A stretch of 64,000 nucleotides of DNA. Origin: Oscarella lobularis (lineage: Eukaryota; Porifera; Homoscleromorpha; Homosclerophorida; Oscarellidae). Below the pieces are notes generated by a model. It searched no databases, had not been told where the DNA came from, and worked only from the letters and a program-made list of their open reading frames with translations. The stretch lies in assembly GCF_947507565.1 (NCBI RefSeq), contig NC_089181.1:3295614-3359613 (forward strand), in the 5' to 3' direction. Within the stretch, counting starts at the first letter, position 1. Every line of letters starts with the position of its first letter. The position numbers were made by a program, and so were the translations under genes. This document shows positions 11,799 to 22,000 of this stretch, in pieces.

Positions 11799-12272
11799 GG
11801 GACAACTTTTGTAGATGATGATGATTTATTTATATCACGTTTTCTATCGTTATTTTCCGGAATTGAAGTTGGTTCAAACACTCCTTAATTAGTGTACTAA
11901 ACACTGCAGCTACTGGCGTCGCTCACCCTCACCAACAGAAAAACCTCTTAGGCGGAAGCTGTTGCAAAAGAAATGGAATCAGCGAACTTGACGAGTTTAG
12001 TTTCCCTTGTACAGCATGTGTAGAGATATCAATAGTCGTACATTTCGCTGCTGTTTGTTCGTCGCTGTAATCGCTTCAAAAACGGTTAGAATAGAACGAA
12101 ATGAGAATGGCAGGACCCAACACGATCTAGTCTAAGACGCTCTTCGAGTCTGTGAGCTCAATCCTTGCGCAGAGAACCGACTTCAAGTGACGTCTTCGTC
12201 GATTCGACCGTGCGTAGGTCTCTCGCGCGCGTTTTGCAAATAGGAAAAATCCAGGGACAAATTCTGCATTTA

Positions 12273-12566
12273 TTAGAGTTTAAAAATTACACGGCTACAG
12301 TACAGTAAAAATAGTCTTGCGAGTACGGGCGAACTCTTCGATTGTCTAGACCCTGCAAAATACGAATTAGTTACTGCCAAATCATCGTTGTACGTACCTT
12401 TTTGTTGCGTCCGTATTCGCGTTACCCAGGCTACACCGCGGGGAGGTTCGGACGCGTCGTAGCCCAGGGAAGTCTTCGCAAAGCGATGACCCCCTTCCAA
12501 AAAGTGTCGGGCGAGTTGCGGGTCCTCGGCCACTCCGATCAGTACCGCCTGGACGAGAGTCGGCCC
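12273..12566 (-). CDS. Possible two-exon gene fragment, unrecognised
   Basis: On the minus strand an exon starting after a TTTTAG acceptor (12566) reads GPTLVQAVLIGVAEDPQLAR and on to VAWVTRIRTQQK. It is followed by a strong donor (GTACGTAC), a branch-like TAACTAAT, a TTTTGCAG acceptor, and a second short exon ending in TAA at 12273. The 45-nt intron also keeps frame. I recognise no family. No convincing upstream exon or start was found, so it may be a gene remnant, part of a mobile element, or chance. The surrounding 12.3-13.2 kb DNA is GC-richer than nearby introns and otherwise featureless. Confidence 0.25.
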   Translation of the reverse strand, partial: GPTLVQAVLIGVAEDPQLARHFLEGGHRFAKTSLGYDASEPPRGVAWVTRIRTQQKGTYNDDLAVTNSYFAGSRQSKSSPVLARLFLLYCSRVIFKL

Positions 12567-13249
12567 CTAAAACCGAGTCCCCCGGCTCGTTGGTACCAAA
12601 GCCTTCGGTATGTCTTCCTGAGAAGAACCGGGCCTTGCGGAAGTGGAGAACGGCCGACCTTGTAGAGTCGACAGGGAAGGCAGTGCAATGCCCCAAGCCG
12701 AAGTCTCCTGGGCCAGGTCATCCTCCGTCTAATCGTGCCAATGGTGAGATAAGTGCCGGCAACCAGACCGCTTGCGACACCCCCTCCAAGTGGGTGATCG
12801 CTTGGGTCCTCATGACACTGACATTCGATTTTTCTCTGATTAATATATTGATTCTATGCATGCATCCCCCTTCCCCTGTCTATTCCCGTCCCCTTCACTA
12901 TCTCTTTTCTGCTTTCTGTCGGTTCTTTCTTTGTGTTTAACTAAATACAGTACAGTCGTGCCCGCTCGAGCCTAGCGCGGGCCGTACTTGTTTGGCAACA
13001 ATAAGACATCGGCGACCTTTCCGCCCAGTGCGTAAACCGAGGCCGAAGCCCCCCATCGCCCTGCCTACGGGCTCCGGCACGGATTATCCGTGGGCCACGC
13101 TGAAACAACAACCCAGAACTTGCCTTTTGTCTTCCCCCTGCCGGTCCGATCAAGGAAGAGACGCAGCGAACCGCGTCGCATCCACCCTCAGCCGCAACTG
13201 AAGGAAGATCGGTGTGCGCTTCGCTTTTGAACCGCGTAGCTCCGCCCCA

Positions 13250-13470
13250 GCGCGCTGATTGGTCCGTGGCGGTCACGTGGGACTGACCTAGCGCTGTGAT
13301 TGGTCCGAAACATAGAGGCGCAAAAAGCAAACCGGTTTGGAAACCGGTTTGACTTGTTGCTCTGTCGGCCGCGAGAGTCAGCAGTTTATTTTTGGCGTCA
13401 TATGATGTAAGACTGCACGTGCGTGACGCATGACTGCGCGCGCGACTTCAAGATGGCGGAGAACGAAGCC
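13250..13470 (+). promoter_or_regulatory. CpG-rich promoter with CCAAT and paired AAACCGGTTT sites
   Basis: Two near-identical GATTGGTCCG strings (inverted CCAAT boxes) lie near 13257 and 13298. They are followed by two perfect AAACCGGTTT palindromes at 13329-13338 and 13341-13350. AACCGGTT is the known Grainyhead core. Further on, AAGATGGCGG (about 13450) fits a YY1-type site and begins a 16-codon frame (MAENEANATTDGRRQR) that stops. The block looks like a housekeeping-style promoter for a plus-strand transcript, probably the lipoxygenase gene 470 bases downstream with a 5' UTR exon. That link is inference. Confidence 0.45.
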
Positions 13471-13676
13471 AACGCGACGACGGACGGGCGACGACAAAGA
13501 TAAGCCGCAAGGACCTTGCCGCGAGATTTAAAGAACATAGGTTAGCATGCTAGTTGATCGGCTGGCGCTGCTCTTGGCGTTTTTCGCTGGCGCTGTCGAC
13601 TTCGCGAAGCGAACTGGGCGTATATTGCAGCGGTTCTCATCGTCTCTTTCAGGAATGGAAAGGCAGGAAGTACTAC

Positions 13677-13805
13677 AATACCCGTAGAACTGTCGTCAGC
13701 AGCAAAATCGTCAATTGAAGAGGTAAGAAAGCATTCTCGTCTATATCTGATGATTTATTCATATCACGTTTTCTACAATTGAAGCCGATTCAAAAAGCAC
13801 TTGAT
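13677..13805 (+). pseudogene. Decayed partial copy of RPS6KC1 3' end
   Basis: Bases 13677-13735 closely match the RPS6KC1 exon encoding PVELSPAAKSLIEE and its donor (about 11532-11590). Bases from about 13750 match the RPS6KC1 3' UTR (about 11819-11885), including the GATTTATT.ATATCACGTTTTCTA string. The segment between, holding the last coding exons, is missing from the copy. The copy has scattered substitutions and no open frame of its own. It looks like a local duplication followed by an internal deletion. Confidence 0.75.
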
Positions 13806-13939
13806 CAACATCTTTCGTCATTTATTATTGTGTGGGAAATGAAGCCGGAAGTCCGAAGAACGGCGGAAGATACGGGCTACTACACTTCACACAACCTGAC
13901 GCCTGACCTTCGCGTGCTGTTCACTGTTTCCTCCTGATC

Positions 13940-16589
13940 ATGACGAGCAAGAAGAAAAAGATTCCCTACAACGTCGTCGTCAACACGATGGACACGGGCG
14001 GAGCCGGCTACGATGGCGGCATCTTCATCACTATCATGGGAAGTGCGGGAACTTCAGGCGAACTCGCCTTATGGAAAGTCAAGTGGCTTCGAGAGGATTT
14101 CGCTGAGGGAAAGAGCGAATCGGCATCGCTGGAGGTAAGCAATCAGCGCGTTGGGGCTGATGATTTTTTGGAATGTCGTGACGTTACGCGCAGGGTTCCG
14201 ACGTGGGCGATTTGTACGCGATCAAACTTCGAATCGACAATCCGAACGATCCGTGGAAGCCGGGAATGGTGACCGTCACGAAAGAGGACGGCACCGTCGG
14301 TTACTTTCCGTGTTATCAGTGGATCACGACGGAAATAACTGTTCGGGAAGCGAAAGGTGCATAAATTAATTACGTGCACATGCATCACGCCTTTCCACTG
14401 CTATGCCCGCTTCAGAGGACCGCCTTTACCACACGTCTACGTGACATGGGGGGGTTAATTAAATAGAGTAGAATCATGCATACATTATTTCGAGGATGCG
14501 ATATTTTTTTCTTGTACTGTAGGGGCCTACGTGACACGGGGGTTAATTAAATAGATAGCATACTATTTCGAGAGTAGGATTCTGGATTTTTAAGACAATG
14601 CTGATTAATTAATTAAATAGATAGCGTACTATTTCGAGGGTGGGATTCTGGATTTTTAGGGACGCTCGCGTTTCAAGACAATGCCGAGTTGCTTGCTCTG
14701 AGACAGGAGGAGATCAAGAAGTGGAATGATCTGCTTCCTTGGCACGGCTGGGCGAGCATGCCCTCCTATCCCAACTATTCGACGCACGACGATCTTCCGC
14801 GCGATTTGCAGTTTGAGAGCGAAAAGCGACGCGACATGAACGACTATCGCACGGAGGGCACCTATAATTTCTTGCTCCAGAAAGTCTGCGGTTTATTCAG
14901 CAAAATTGAGCACTTTTTTCACTATACCGAATTTTTCAAAATGGGGGTCAGAATTCAAAAAAAACGAGAAGAGTTTAAAAGAAGAATCTCTGTGTTTAGG
15001 TCGGCGACGGCAAAGTTCCTTCCGTTTCTCACAGATGGTACACTGATCGAGAATTCGGTCGCCAGTTCTTACAGGGCGTTCATCCCACCGCTATATTTCG
15101 CGTTGACAAAGCCTTGCCCTCGAAATTTCCCGTCACTGACGATCACGTCAAAGGCTCGTTGGGCCGAGGCGTCACTCTCCAGCAGGCGATAGACGTAAGA
15201 AATGAATTTATTTCTTTATTTGAATAGTGACTCTTTTTTTTTCTAGGCTGGTCACATTTATATGGTGGATTGTCAACTGTTGGTTGGCATTCCCGTTCCT
15301 GAGGACCGCTATGTGACTCCGGCTATGGCGCTCTTCTACGTGACCGCTTCGGACACTCTAATGCCTATTGCCATTCAGTTTCACCAGGAACCGGGTCCTG
15401 GGAATCCAATCTGGACGCCAGATGACTCGCACGCCGATTGGCTGTGCGCCAAACTCTTTCTAAAATGTGCCGACGCTCAGGTTTGATATTTAACAAATAT
15501 TTACCATCACCAGTTCGATAATGTTTTTATTAAAGATTCATGAAATTCTTGGTCATCTGTTGCGCACTCATTTGGTCATGGAACCGGTTATGACGTCGAT
15601 GCTTCGCAACGTGGCTCGCTGTCATCCGCTCTTCAAGCTTCTCATTCCCCACATGCGCTACACGATTGCCATCAACACTCTCGGACGCGTCACTCTCGTC
15701 GGCGCCGGCGGTTTCGTCGACAAAGGAATGGCCATCGGCGGAGGCGGTCATCTCGATTTAATCAGACGTAAGAAAAAGTCAATATATTAGCGTATCATTA
15801 TTTTTTCTTTTTTTTTGTAGTGGGCTACAGAAAATTCGACTGGCGTCTCCTCAACGTGCCTCACGCTTTAGCTCAACGTGGAGTCGAAAAGCTTCCGCGC
15901 TACTATTACCGCGACGACGCGCTGAAGCTGTGGAACGCCATGGAAGCGTTCGTCAAGGAAGCGATTGCCGTCTACTACAGCGGCGGCGACGACGACGTGA
16001 AGAAAGACAAGGAGCTTCAGAATTGGATTGGCGACTTGCACGCCGACGGATTGCCGCAGCACGGTCTCGACGGCGAAGTCGATCACCACGTGCCCAAGAG
16101 CGTCGACTCCGTCAAGGAGTTGATTGACTTTCTCACGCGCATCGTCTTCTGCTGCTCGGCGCAGCACGCCGCTGAGAATTTCGGTCAATTTGACTATTAC
16201 GCTTACAATCCGAATGCGCCTATGATTATGCGTCGACCGGCGCCGACGAAGAAAGGTGAAATGACGCTGGAGAAGGTCGTGGCGAGCTGCGGAACGGCAG
16301 ACGATGCGTCTGTTCAAATTGCTGCGACGTGGACGTTGGCGGCTTTTAGTGAGGATGAAGTGAGTGTGCCTCTCTCTACGGCGTTTAATTATAATTATTG
16401 TTTTTTTAGGTTTTTCTGGGCAACTACCCAGAGCGTCATTTCAAAGAGGAGAAGACTCTCAAAGCCGTTGCCGGATTTCAAGCTGAACTGAAGAGAATCG
16501 AAGCGGAAATCGATGAGAGGAACAAGGAGGCCGAAGTTCCGTATATCTACCTGAAGCCAAGTAGAGTTCCCAACAGCATTGCCGTTTGA
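13940..16589 (+). CDS. Animal-type lipoxygenase, predicted R-specific
   Basis: Eight exons (13940-14134, 14194-14356, 14660-14946, 15000-15194, 15247-15480, 15536-15767, 15821-16359, 16410-16589) join in phase. An N-terminal PLAT/C2-like domain (VVVNTMDTGGAGYDG ... YFPCYQWITTEITV) precedes the lipoxygenase catalytic domain. Metal ligands: HEILGHLLRTH gives the HX4HX4H helix, and QHAAENFGQFDYYAY gives the third His and the Asn. At the stereocontrol ('Coffa') position INTLGR carries Gly, the residue typical of R-lipoxygenases such as the coral 8R enzyme; S-enzymes have Ala. The protein ends PNSIAV: the C-terminal residue, normally Ile and a metal ligand, is Val. Product: hydroperoxides of polyunsaturated fatty acids, exact position unknown. 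No start upstream of 13940 keeps the frame. Confidence 0.92.
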
Positions 16590-16814
16590 ACTCGTGATTA
16601 AACTTGACGTTCTGTGGACTCAACGTTTTTCATGTTTTTTTTTGTTTTCTCGTTCGTTTGTTGTACGTCGTAGGGGTCAAAGAGATCTCGCATGGGAAGT
16701 CTAGAGGCGCCCTAGGGGAGGTACAGGTACAGACAATGGAGGACTCCGCGACGACATTTTATTCAAGTATGCGCATAGACTCTTTATTTTTTATACACAA
16801 TATCGATTATTTCT

Positions 16815-17840
16815 TCAGCAGTTCTCTTGGAATCTCACTCTCTTACAAGTTTGGGACGTCGACTGACCGCGCTTTCTACGTCGCACTTGAGCCGGCCCCT
16901 CGTCTTGAACGTCATCAGAAGGACGTTGACTCGACTGAGAGCAAATTACGCCCGTCATCGAAGCCGAACTAAATCCCGGCGGCGGCGAGACGACATCCGA
17001 CTTGCGACGACGGTATCGAATCCGTCTCGAATCGCTTTGAAAATATTCCTTTTCGCCTTCCTTTTCATCATTTCGACGCCGCGCTTCCTCCAACGATTTC
17101 AATTCTTTTCGTAGGGTATCGCACGTCGTCTCGATTCGCTTTTCGTCGTCGCCGCACCGTCCCCATTCGAAGCGAAGCCGACGCATCGATTCGTCGTCTC
17201 TGTCGCCGCGTTCCAGCGCGATCGTTTCTCTCTCCAATGCAGAATTCAATTTTCGCTGCTGACGCAAATTTCCGTCAATATTGATCGATTTCCATTTGAG
17301 ATCGGCTATTTCCGCGTCGGTTGTCGCCGCTATGTCCGTCGCGTTGGCTAGACGATTTTCGCGCGTTTTTCTCTCCTCTAATTCGTCTTCGACTTTTTTC
17401 AATTTCGACGCGGATTTTTCGATTTTCCGCTTTCGTTCCGCGTTGCGTTCGTCGCGACCGCTGCCCGACAAGCCGTGCGTCGTCTCGAAGCGCGTCGTTT
17501 CGACGAGAAAATCGGATTGGGCAATTTTTCGGCGTTTTTTGACGTCGACGACTTCGGCGTCGATTCTCGTCTTTTCCTTCGTCGTTTTCTCCAAAGCTGC
17601 GGCGAGGATTTCGACTCGACTTCGACGCGACTTTAGCTCGACGTTTTGAGCGTCGATTCGTCGACGTATTGCATCGATGTCCGCGTTTGCGCGTCGCGTT
17701 TCGCTGCGTTGGACTTGATGTTGGATCCGTTTCTTCTGCAGCTGCTCGTTCAGGGCTCGAATTTGCACGGCGCGATCATGAAAGGCCTTTTCTGACAGTT
17801 GAATGCGTTGAAACAGCCCGTTCAGAGACGAGCCCTCCAT
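16815..17840 (-). CDS. Coiled-coil protein, CCDC172-like
   Basis: Intronless frame of 341 codons starting at 17840. Residues 1-260 are almost entirely heptad-like, rich in Arg, Lys and Glu. The C-terminal 80 residues are basic and low-complexity. The start, SSLNGLFQRIQLSEKAFHDR, resembles the opening of vertebrate CCDC172 (SLESLFQHI...), and the coiled-coil body would fit. CCDC172 binds the sperm-tail protein TEKT2. Coiled-coil similarity is weak evidence, so the name is tentative. Support comes from its partner: it shares a 73-bp promoter containing an RFX-type X-box with CFAP95, a ciliary gene. The 225 bases between its stop and the lipoxygenase stop contain nothing I recognise. Confidence 0.55.
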   Translation of the reverse strand: MEGSSLNGLFQRIQLSEKAFHDRAVQIRALNEQLQKKRIQHQVQRSETRRANADIDAIRRRIDAQNVELKSRRSRVEILAAALEKTTKEKTRIDAEVVDVKKRRKIAQSDFLVETTRFETTHGLSGSGRDERNAERKRKIEKSASKLKKVEDELEERKTRENRLANATDIAATTDAEIADLKWKSINIDGNLRQQRKLNSALERETIALERGDRDDESMRRLRFEWGRCGDDEKRIETTCDTLRKELKSLEEARRRNDEKEGEKEYFQSDSRRIRYRRRKSDVVSPPPGFSSASMTGVICSQSSQRPSDDVQDEGPAQVRRRKRGQSTSQTCKRVRFQENC

Positions 17841-17893
17841 CTGAATGAGATAGTTTCGAAGCGGATCATTGGTGGAGCGCTGACACGTGACTC

Positions 17894-17907
17894 GACCTCA
17901 TAGCAAC
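17894..17907 (+). promoter_or_regulatory. RFX X-box in a divergent ciliary promoter
   Basis: GACCTCATAGCAAC matches 13 of 14 positions of the classical ciliary X-box consensus RYYNYYATRRNRAC; only the second base departs. It lies seven bases before the CFAP95 start codon and 54 bases from the CCDC172-like start. RFX factors drive ciliary genes through such sites across animals. Confidence 0.6.
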
Positions 17908-17913
17908 GGCAAG

Positions 17914-18795
17914 ATGGACGCTTTCGATCCGACGGTGCTCCCACAGTTCGTAGAGCGCAAAGGATCGCTCTCTCTGCGCTCCGATCACATGAAATACGGA
18001 CGAGCAACGCTGATATCAAACTGGCAAGTGAAAAAGCAGACCGTTTAGTAGAGACGGGAATTTTCTCTTTCTTCTTAGGCATCAGGATCGCGAATCGGAG
18101 CCAAAAGACTACGATATAGGAGCCAATTTCGACGATCGAAATCTTCACAAAGCCACCTATCATCATTTAGCCACGGACAAAGTATTTTCATCCGTTTTTT
18201 TTGACAAAGCAGAATACTGAAATTTTTTTCCTGTAAACAGGTGAAGTTCGAGACGACAACTCAGGCATCGATGGACGAAATAAAATTAAAAAAAGACTTC
18301 GAGACGAGAGACACGACGAGGAAAATGATAACAGCAGAAAACGCTCTAACCAACACACAAAGGTAAAATCATAGGATAGGGTCTATCTCTACGTCACATA
18401 GCTTTTGTATAGAGACACCGGGGCGCCTGTGCGAGGCCACGGAAGTGTTCTTCCGCGGCATCATCCTGATCACGACAAAAGGCATAGAATAGATACATAT
18501 TATGATAATATAGAAGAGGTAGTTTTTATTTTTTTGTCTATGTTAGACGACTTTATACGACGCATAAGGTCGACTATAAAAATCCTTGGCCGAATTGGTC
18601 TCCTTCTTCGGAGGTTCGAGCTCTACTGTCAATAAAATCTTCTGATTGTAACAATAAGTACAGAGTCAATCTGGAAATGATGAGGAGACTTCGAAAGCGG
18701 ACACTGCAAATCAACGTACATTGTCAGAATTCACGGATACAGCCAATCATCGACGTGGCGGATGGAACACGTGGCAGGACGACATTGGACAGTAA
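17914..18795 (+). CDS. CFAP95: CFAP95 (C9orf135-type) axonemal protein
   Basis: Human CFAP95 is an inner-microtubule protein of motile cilia. Conserved blocks: FVERKGSLSLRSDHMKYG, NWHQDRESEPKDYDIG, ATYHHLATDK, GHGSVLPRHHPDHDKR, and in the last exon EFTDTANHRRGGWNTWQDD, ending TAA at 18795. The Trp of NWHQDRE is restored only if intron 1 (18024-18078) uses a GC donor (CTG/GCAAGT). Later exons: about 18241-18362 and 18412-18519, then probably about 18570-18612 and 18661-18795. A plain join of the exon ending DNIEE to the next AG (18546) runs into a stop after six codons. The conserved end lies in another phase, so either the join differs, there is a short isoform, or a one-base error exists. 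Confidence 0.8.
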
Positions 18796-19036
18796 TATTA
18801 GTAAGAGAAACATACATGTAATATGGAGTAAAGAGCTTGTTGTGTGTATTGAGACTTTTGCATCTCACGTGCGCGGTGCCAGGATACGCAGGCGTTGTTG
18901 TCCAACGACATCATCGAAGAGGGGGCGGTATCTTTAGTAGGGTGAGCTCACTCGCGGAGAGCTTCATATTTGCTGAACACGGACTAGGCGTGGTTTTCCT
19001 TCCTCTCGGACCGCGACGACGAATCTCCTCCCCCCG
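18796..19036 (+). promoter_or_regulatory. Gap upstream of usherin
   Basis: A 240-base spacer between the CFAP95 stop and the usherin start. It must hold the usherin core promoter and 5' UTR. No TATA box or X-box was recognised. A run of GTGAGCTC-type sequence near 18940 precedes the pyrimidine-rich stretch before the start codon. Confidence 0.35.
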
Positions 19037-22000
19037 ATGAGTTTTCTTCTCTTTCTCGTCGTCGCCCTCGCGACGACGGCAACGAAAGGGGGCGTCAACG
19101 CTCAAGGTCTCTTTCCAGCTCAAGTCGACTTCGCCAAAGGGAAAACGATCGTCGCGACGTCGACGTGCGGCCAACCGACGGCCGATTCGTTTTGCGAATT
19201 CTTCGCCGATTTCGCCGCTTCGTACGACAAGTGCCAAACGGCCGTCTGCAACGACACGTGCCCGTACGGCGACGACGCGCCCGTGCCGATCGATTTGATG
19301 CGAAGCGCGACGCTCGGCGCCGGCGTTCTTCGATCGAACAAACGACCGTCGTCGCCGACTTCCGTCGCGCACGCCTACTTTTTCAACGGTTCCAACGTCG
19401 CGCACGCGACGCCGTCGTCGACGCTGGGACCCTTTCGACCCGATCCGGGATTCACGTTCTCCGCTTGGATTTTCCCGCTCGGAAGTAGTCGCGGGTAAAA
19501 ACGGCAGTCTCCACCCAGTTTCGGGGGTCACGTGAGGTCGCGCGAATTTTCTTTCTTTTTTTTTCTAGTGACGTCATTAGTAAGTCGAGTAGTGACGGAA
19601 AGACGCGTTTCTATGCGTGGCGCGTCTTGACGTCATCTCTGTCGTTGGATTATCGGCCGAGTGGCGTATCGTCCGGATATCGGACGGCGACTCTAGCCAC
19701 GTCGGCCGTTCGAAATAATCGATGGAGTCACGTCGCCGTCACCGTCTACGAATCGAACGCCGCTTTTTTTGTGAACGGCGGATTTGTCGGCACCGTTTCG
19801 CTTCAGAACGCTATCCTTGACGGCACGGGAAATGCGCTAATAGGCCAAGTTACAAAAGGTAGGGGAGATCAGAAAAAGAGTCACAATTTTAATAACTATT
19901 ATTTTATAGGAACCCGTTCGTTTTATGGGCAAATGCAGGAAGTCTACGCTTTCAATTCGGCGCTTTCTGAAAGGTTTTCCTCTCTCCCTCCGTTTGTTTT
20001 CTACGTGTGATTGACTACAGGAGTATTCAAGAGCTTTACTCCGGCTCCCTAATGGCTCTTCCGCGCTATTCGTCGTGCCGATGTCCGCCGTCTCATCCGC
20101 GCGTCGATTCGACGGACACGCTACGCTGCACGGTGTTGCCCGGGCAGACGTCGCGCCTGCCGACGTCGCGACTCAACGTCGACGCGCATCCCGTCGAATA
20201 CGCCGTCGATCCGAGCGTTCAAACGCGCTGGCAATCGAAAGCGGGCACGCGAGAAGTGAACGTAACAATCGATCTGGGATTTTCAGTCCTGGTAAGAGAA
20301 AACGGCACATAATGTAAAATTTTCTTATTTTTATTATAGGTTCCATACCTGATTTTGCAGTTCTATACGCCCCGTCCTAAGGCTATGGTCTACGAAAAGT
20401 CGCTCGATGGAATTAATTTCGTTCCGCTTCAATACTACGCTGACGACTGTCAGAATTACTTCAAAATGCCTGATAACGGGCTTCTCACATCGTACTCAGC
20501 GGTCAACTGTTTGACGTCGAATTCAGCGTACGTACAAACCGATTACGTAAACTCATAAATATAAATTTTCCGTTTTTTATTTAGGCAAAGTCCCACTTCA
20601 CTGGGTCTTGTGTCGTTTCGCTATCAGGATCTCGCTCGACCTCGAGCAACCGACTATGACGACGACCCAGCAGTGCGTCAGCCCGTCTACGCTTCGTACG
20701 TTCGATTTCGAATGATTGACTATTTCACGAATCAACCGGCGACAAACGAGCACCTTTTCTACGGCATAGCGTCGGCGAGAGTACTAGGAAGGCAAGAAGA
20801 GAGAGAGAAAAGGGGAATCGCGTTGCTATGAACGTTGAATTCTAGGTGCGAATGCTACGGCCATTCGTCGGAATGCTCCGAATCGGGCACGTGCATTTGC
20901 CGCCATCACACCAGCGGGAAACAGGTCAGCTGTCCCGCCATAAAATTGCGCATGCCCGAGAATCCGTCCTCCCCTCTTTAGTGCGACCAATGCGAGCCTC
21001 TTTACAACGACAAGCCGTGGACGCACGGCACGATAACCGACGCGAATCCGTGCGTCGCCTGCGAGTGCAACAATCACGCGACGACCTGCCACTACGACGC
21101 ATCGATCGATTCGGCGCCGTCGAGCCGAATTCAAGGCAGCGGCGGCGTTTGCGACAATTGCCGTCACAATACGGCCGGTCCCAAGTGCGATCGATGTGCG
21201 ACGACCTATTATCGACCGTCGGGGCGCCCCGTAAACGCGACTAACGCCTGCGAACCGTGCGATTGCGATTCGGCCGGCACGCTTGGCGGCGGCGACTCCG
21301 ATTGCGCGAAAGACGATTCGACGCCGAACATGCTCGCCGGACAATGTTCGTGCAAGGCGTTCGTCGTCGGACGAAAGTGCGACGTTTGTCGCGACGGCTA
21401 TTACGATTTGTCGTCGATACGAAGCGGCGGTTGTCGCTCTTGCGATTGTGACGTCAGCGGAACGGTGGGCGGAGCGATCACGTGTCATTCGACCACCGGG
21501 CAGTGTCCGTGTAAGACGAACGTCATGGGACTCCGATGCAATGAATGCGCGCGCGGAACTCACTCTCTTTCCGCCGCCGCGGGATCCGGATGTTTGCCGT
21601 GCGCCTGTCATTCGCTCGGTTCTTTCGCCGGCGTCGATTGCAATTCGACGACGGGGCAGTGTTCTTGCAAGACGGGCGTCGACGGAATCAATTGCGATCG
21701 TTGCGCGCCGGGATTTTTTAATTTGACGTCGTCCGGCTGCGAGCCGTGCAATTGCAATAGCGGATCCATCGATTCCGTCGCGTGCAACGCGACTACGGGA
21801 CAGTGTTTATGTAAACCGAACGTCGTCGGAGTGAAGTGCGACGCGTGTCGCGACGGTTTCTATGACTTCGTCTCGGGATGCCGTTCGTGCGACTGCAACG
21901 TCGACGGCACGGCGAACGGATCCGCGTCATGCGCGTCCGTCGACGGTAAATGCACGTGCAAGAAACACGTGACCGGAGCGAAGTGCGACGCTTGCGTCGC

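Noticed and set aside
12590-13330. Plus and minus frames of about 105-130 codons in the GC-rich 12.5-13.3 kb region
   Set aside because: No recognisable domain, low-complexity Pro/Arg-rich translations, and no consistent splice sites. A mobile-element origin was considered, but no reverse transcriptase or transposase motif was seen.
13454-13505. ATGGCGGAG start giving MAENEANATTDGRRQR
   Set aside because: It stops after 16 codons and has no clear donor linking it to the lipoxygenase frame. It is better read as a uORF or part of a promoter.
18911-19531. 206-codon minus-strand frame over the start of usherin, and several others antisense to usherin (for example 25890-26768, 29200-29805)
   Set aside because: They are shadows of the TCG/GAC/GTC codon bias of the usherin exons. 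They are Arg-rich, cross intron borders, and show no domain.
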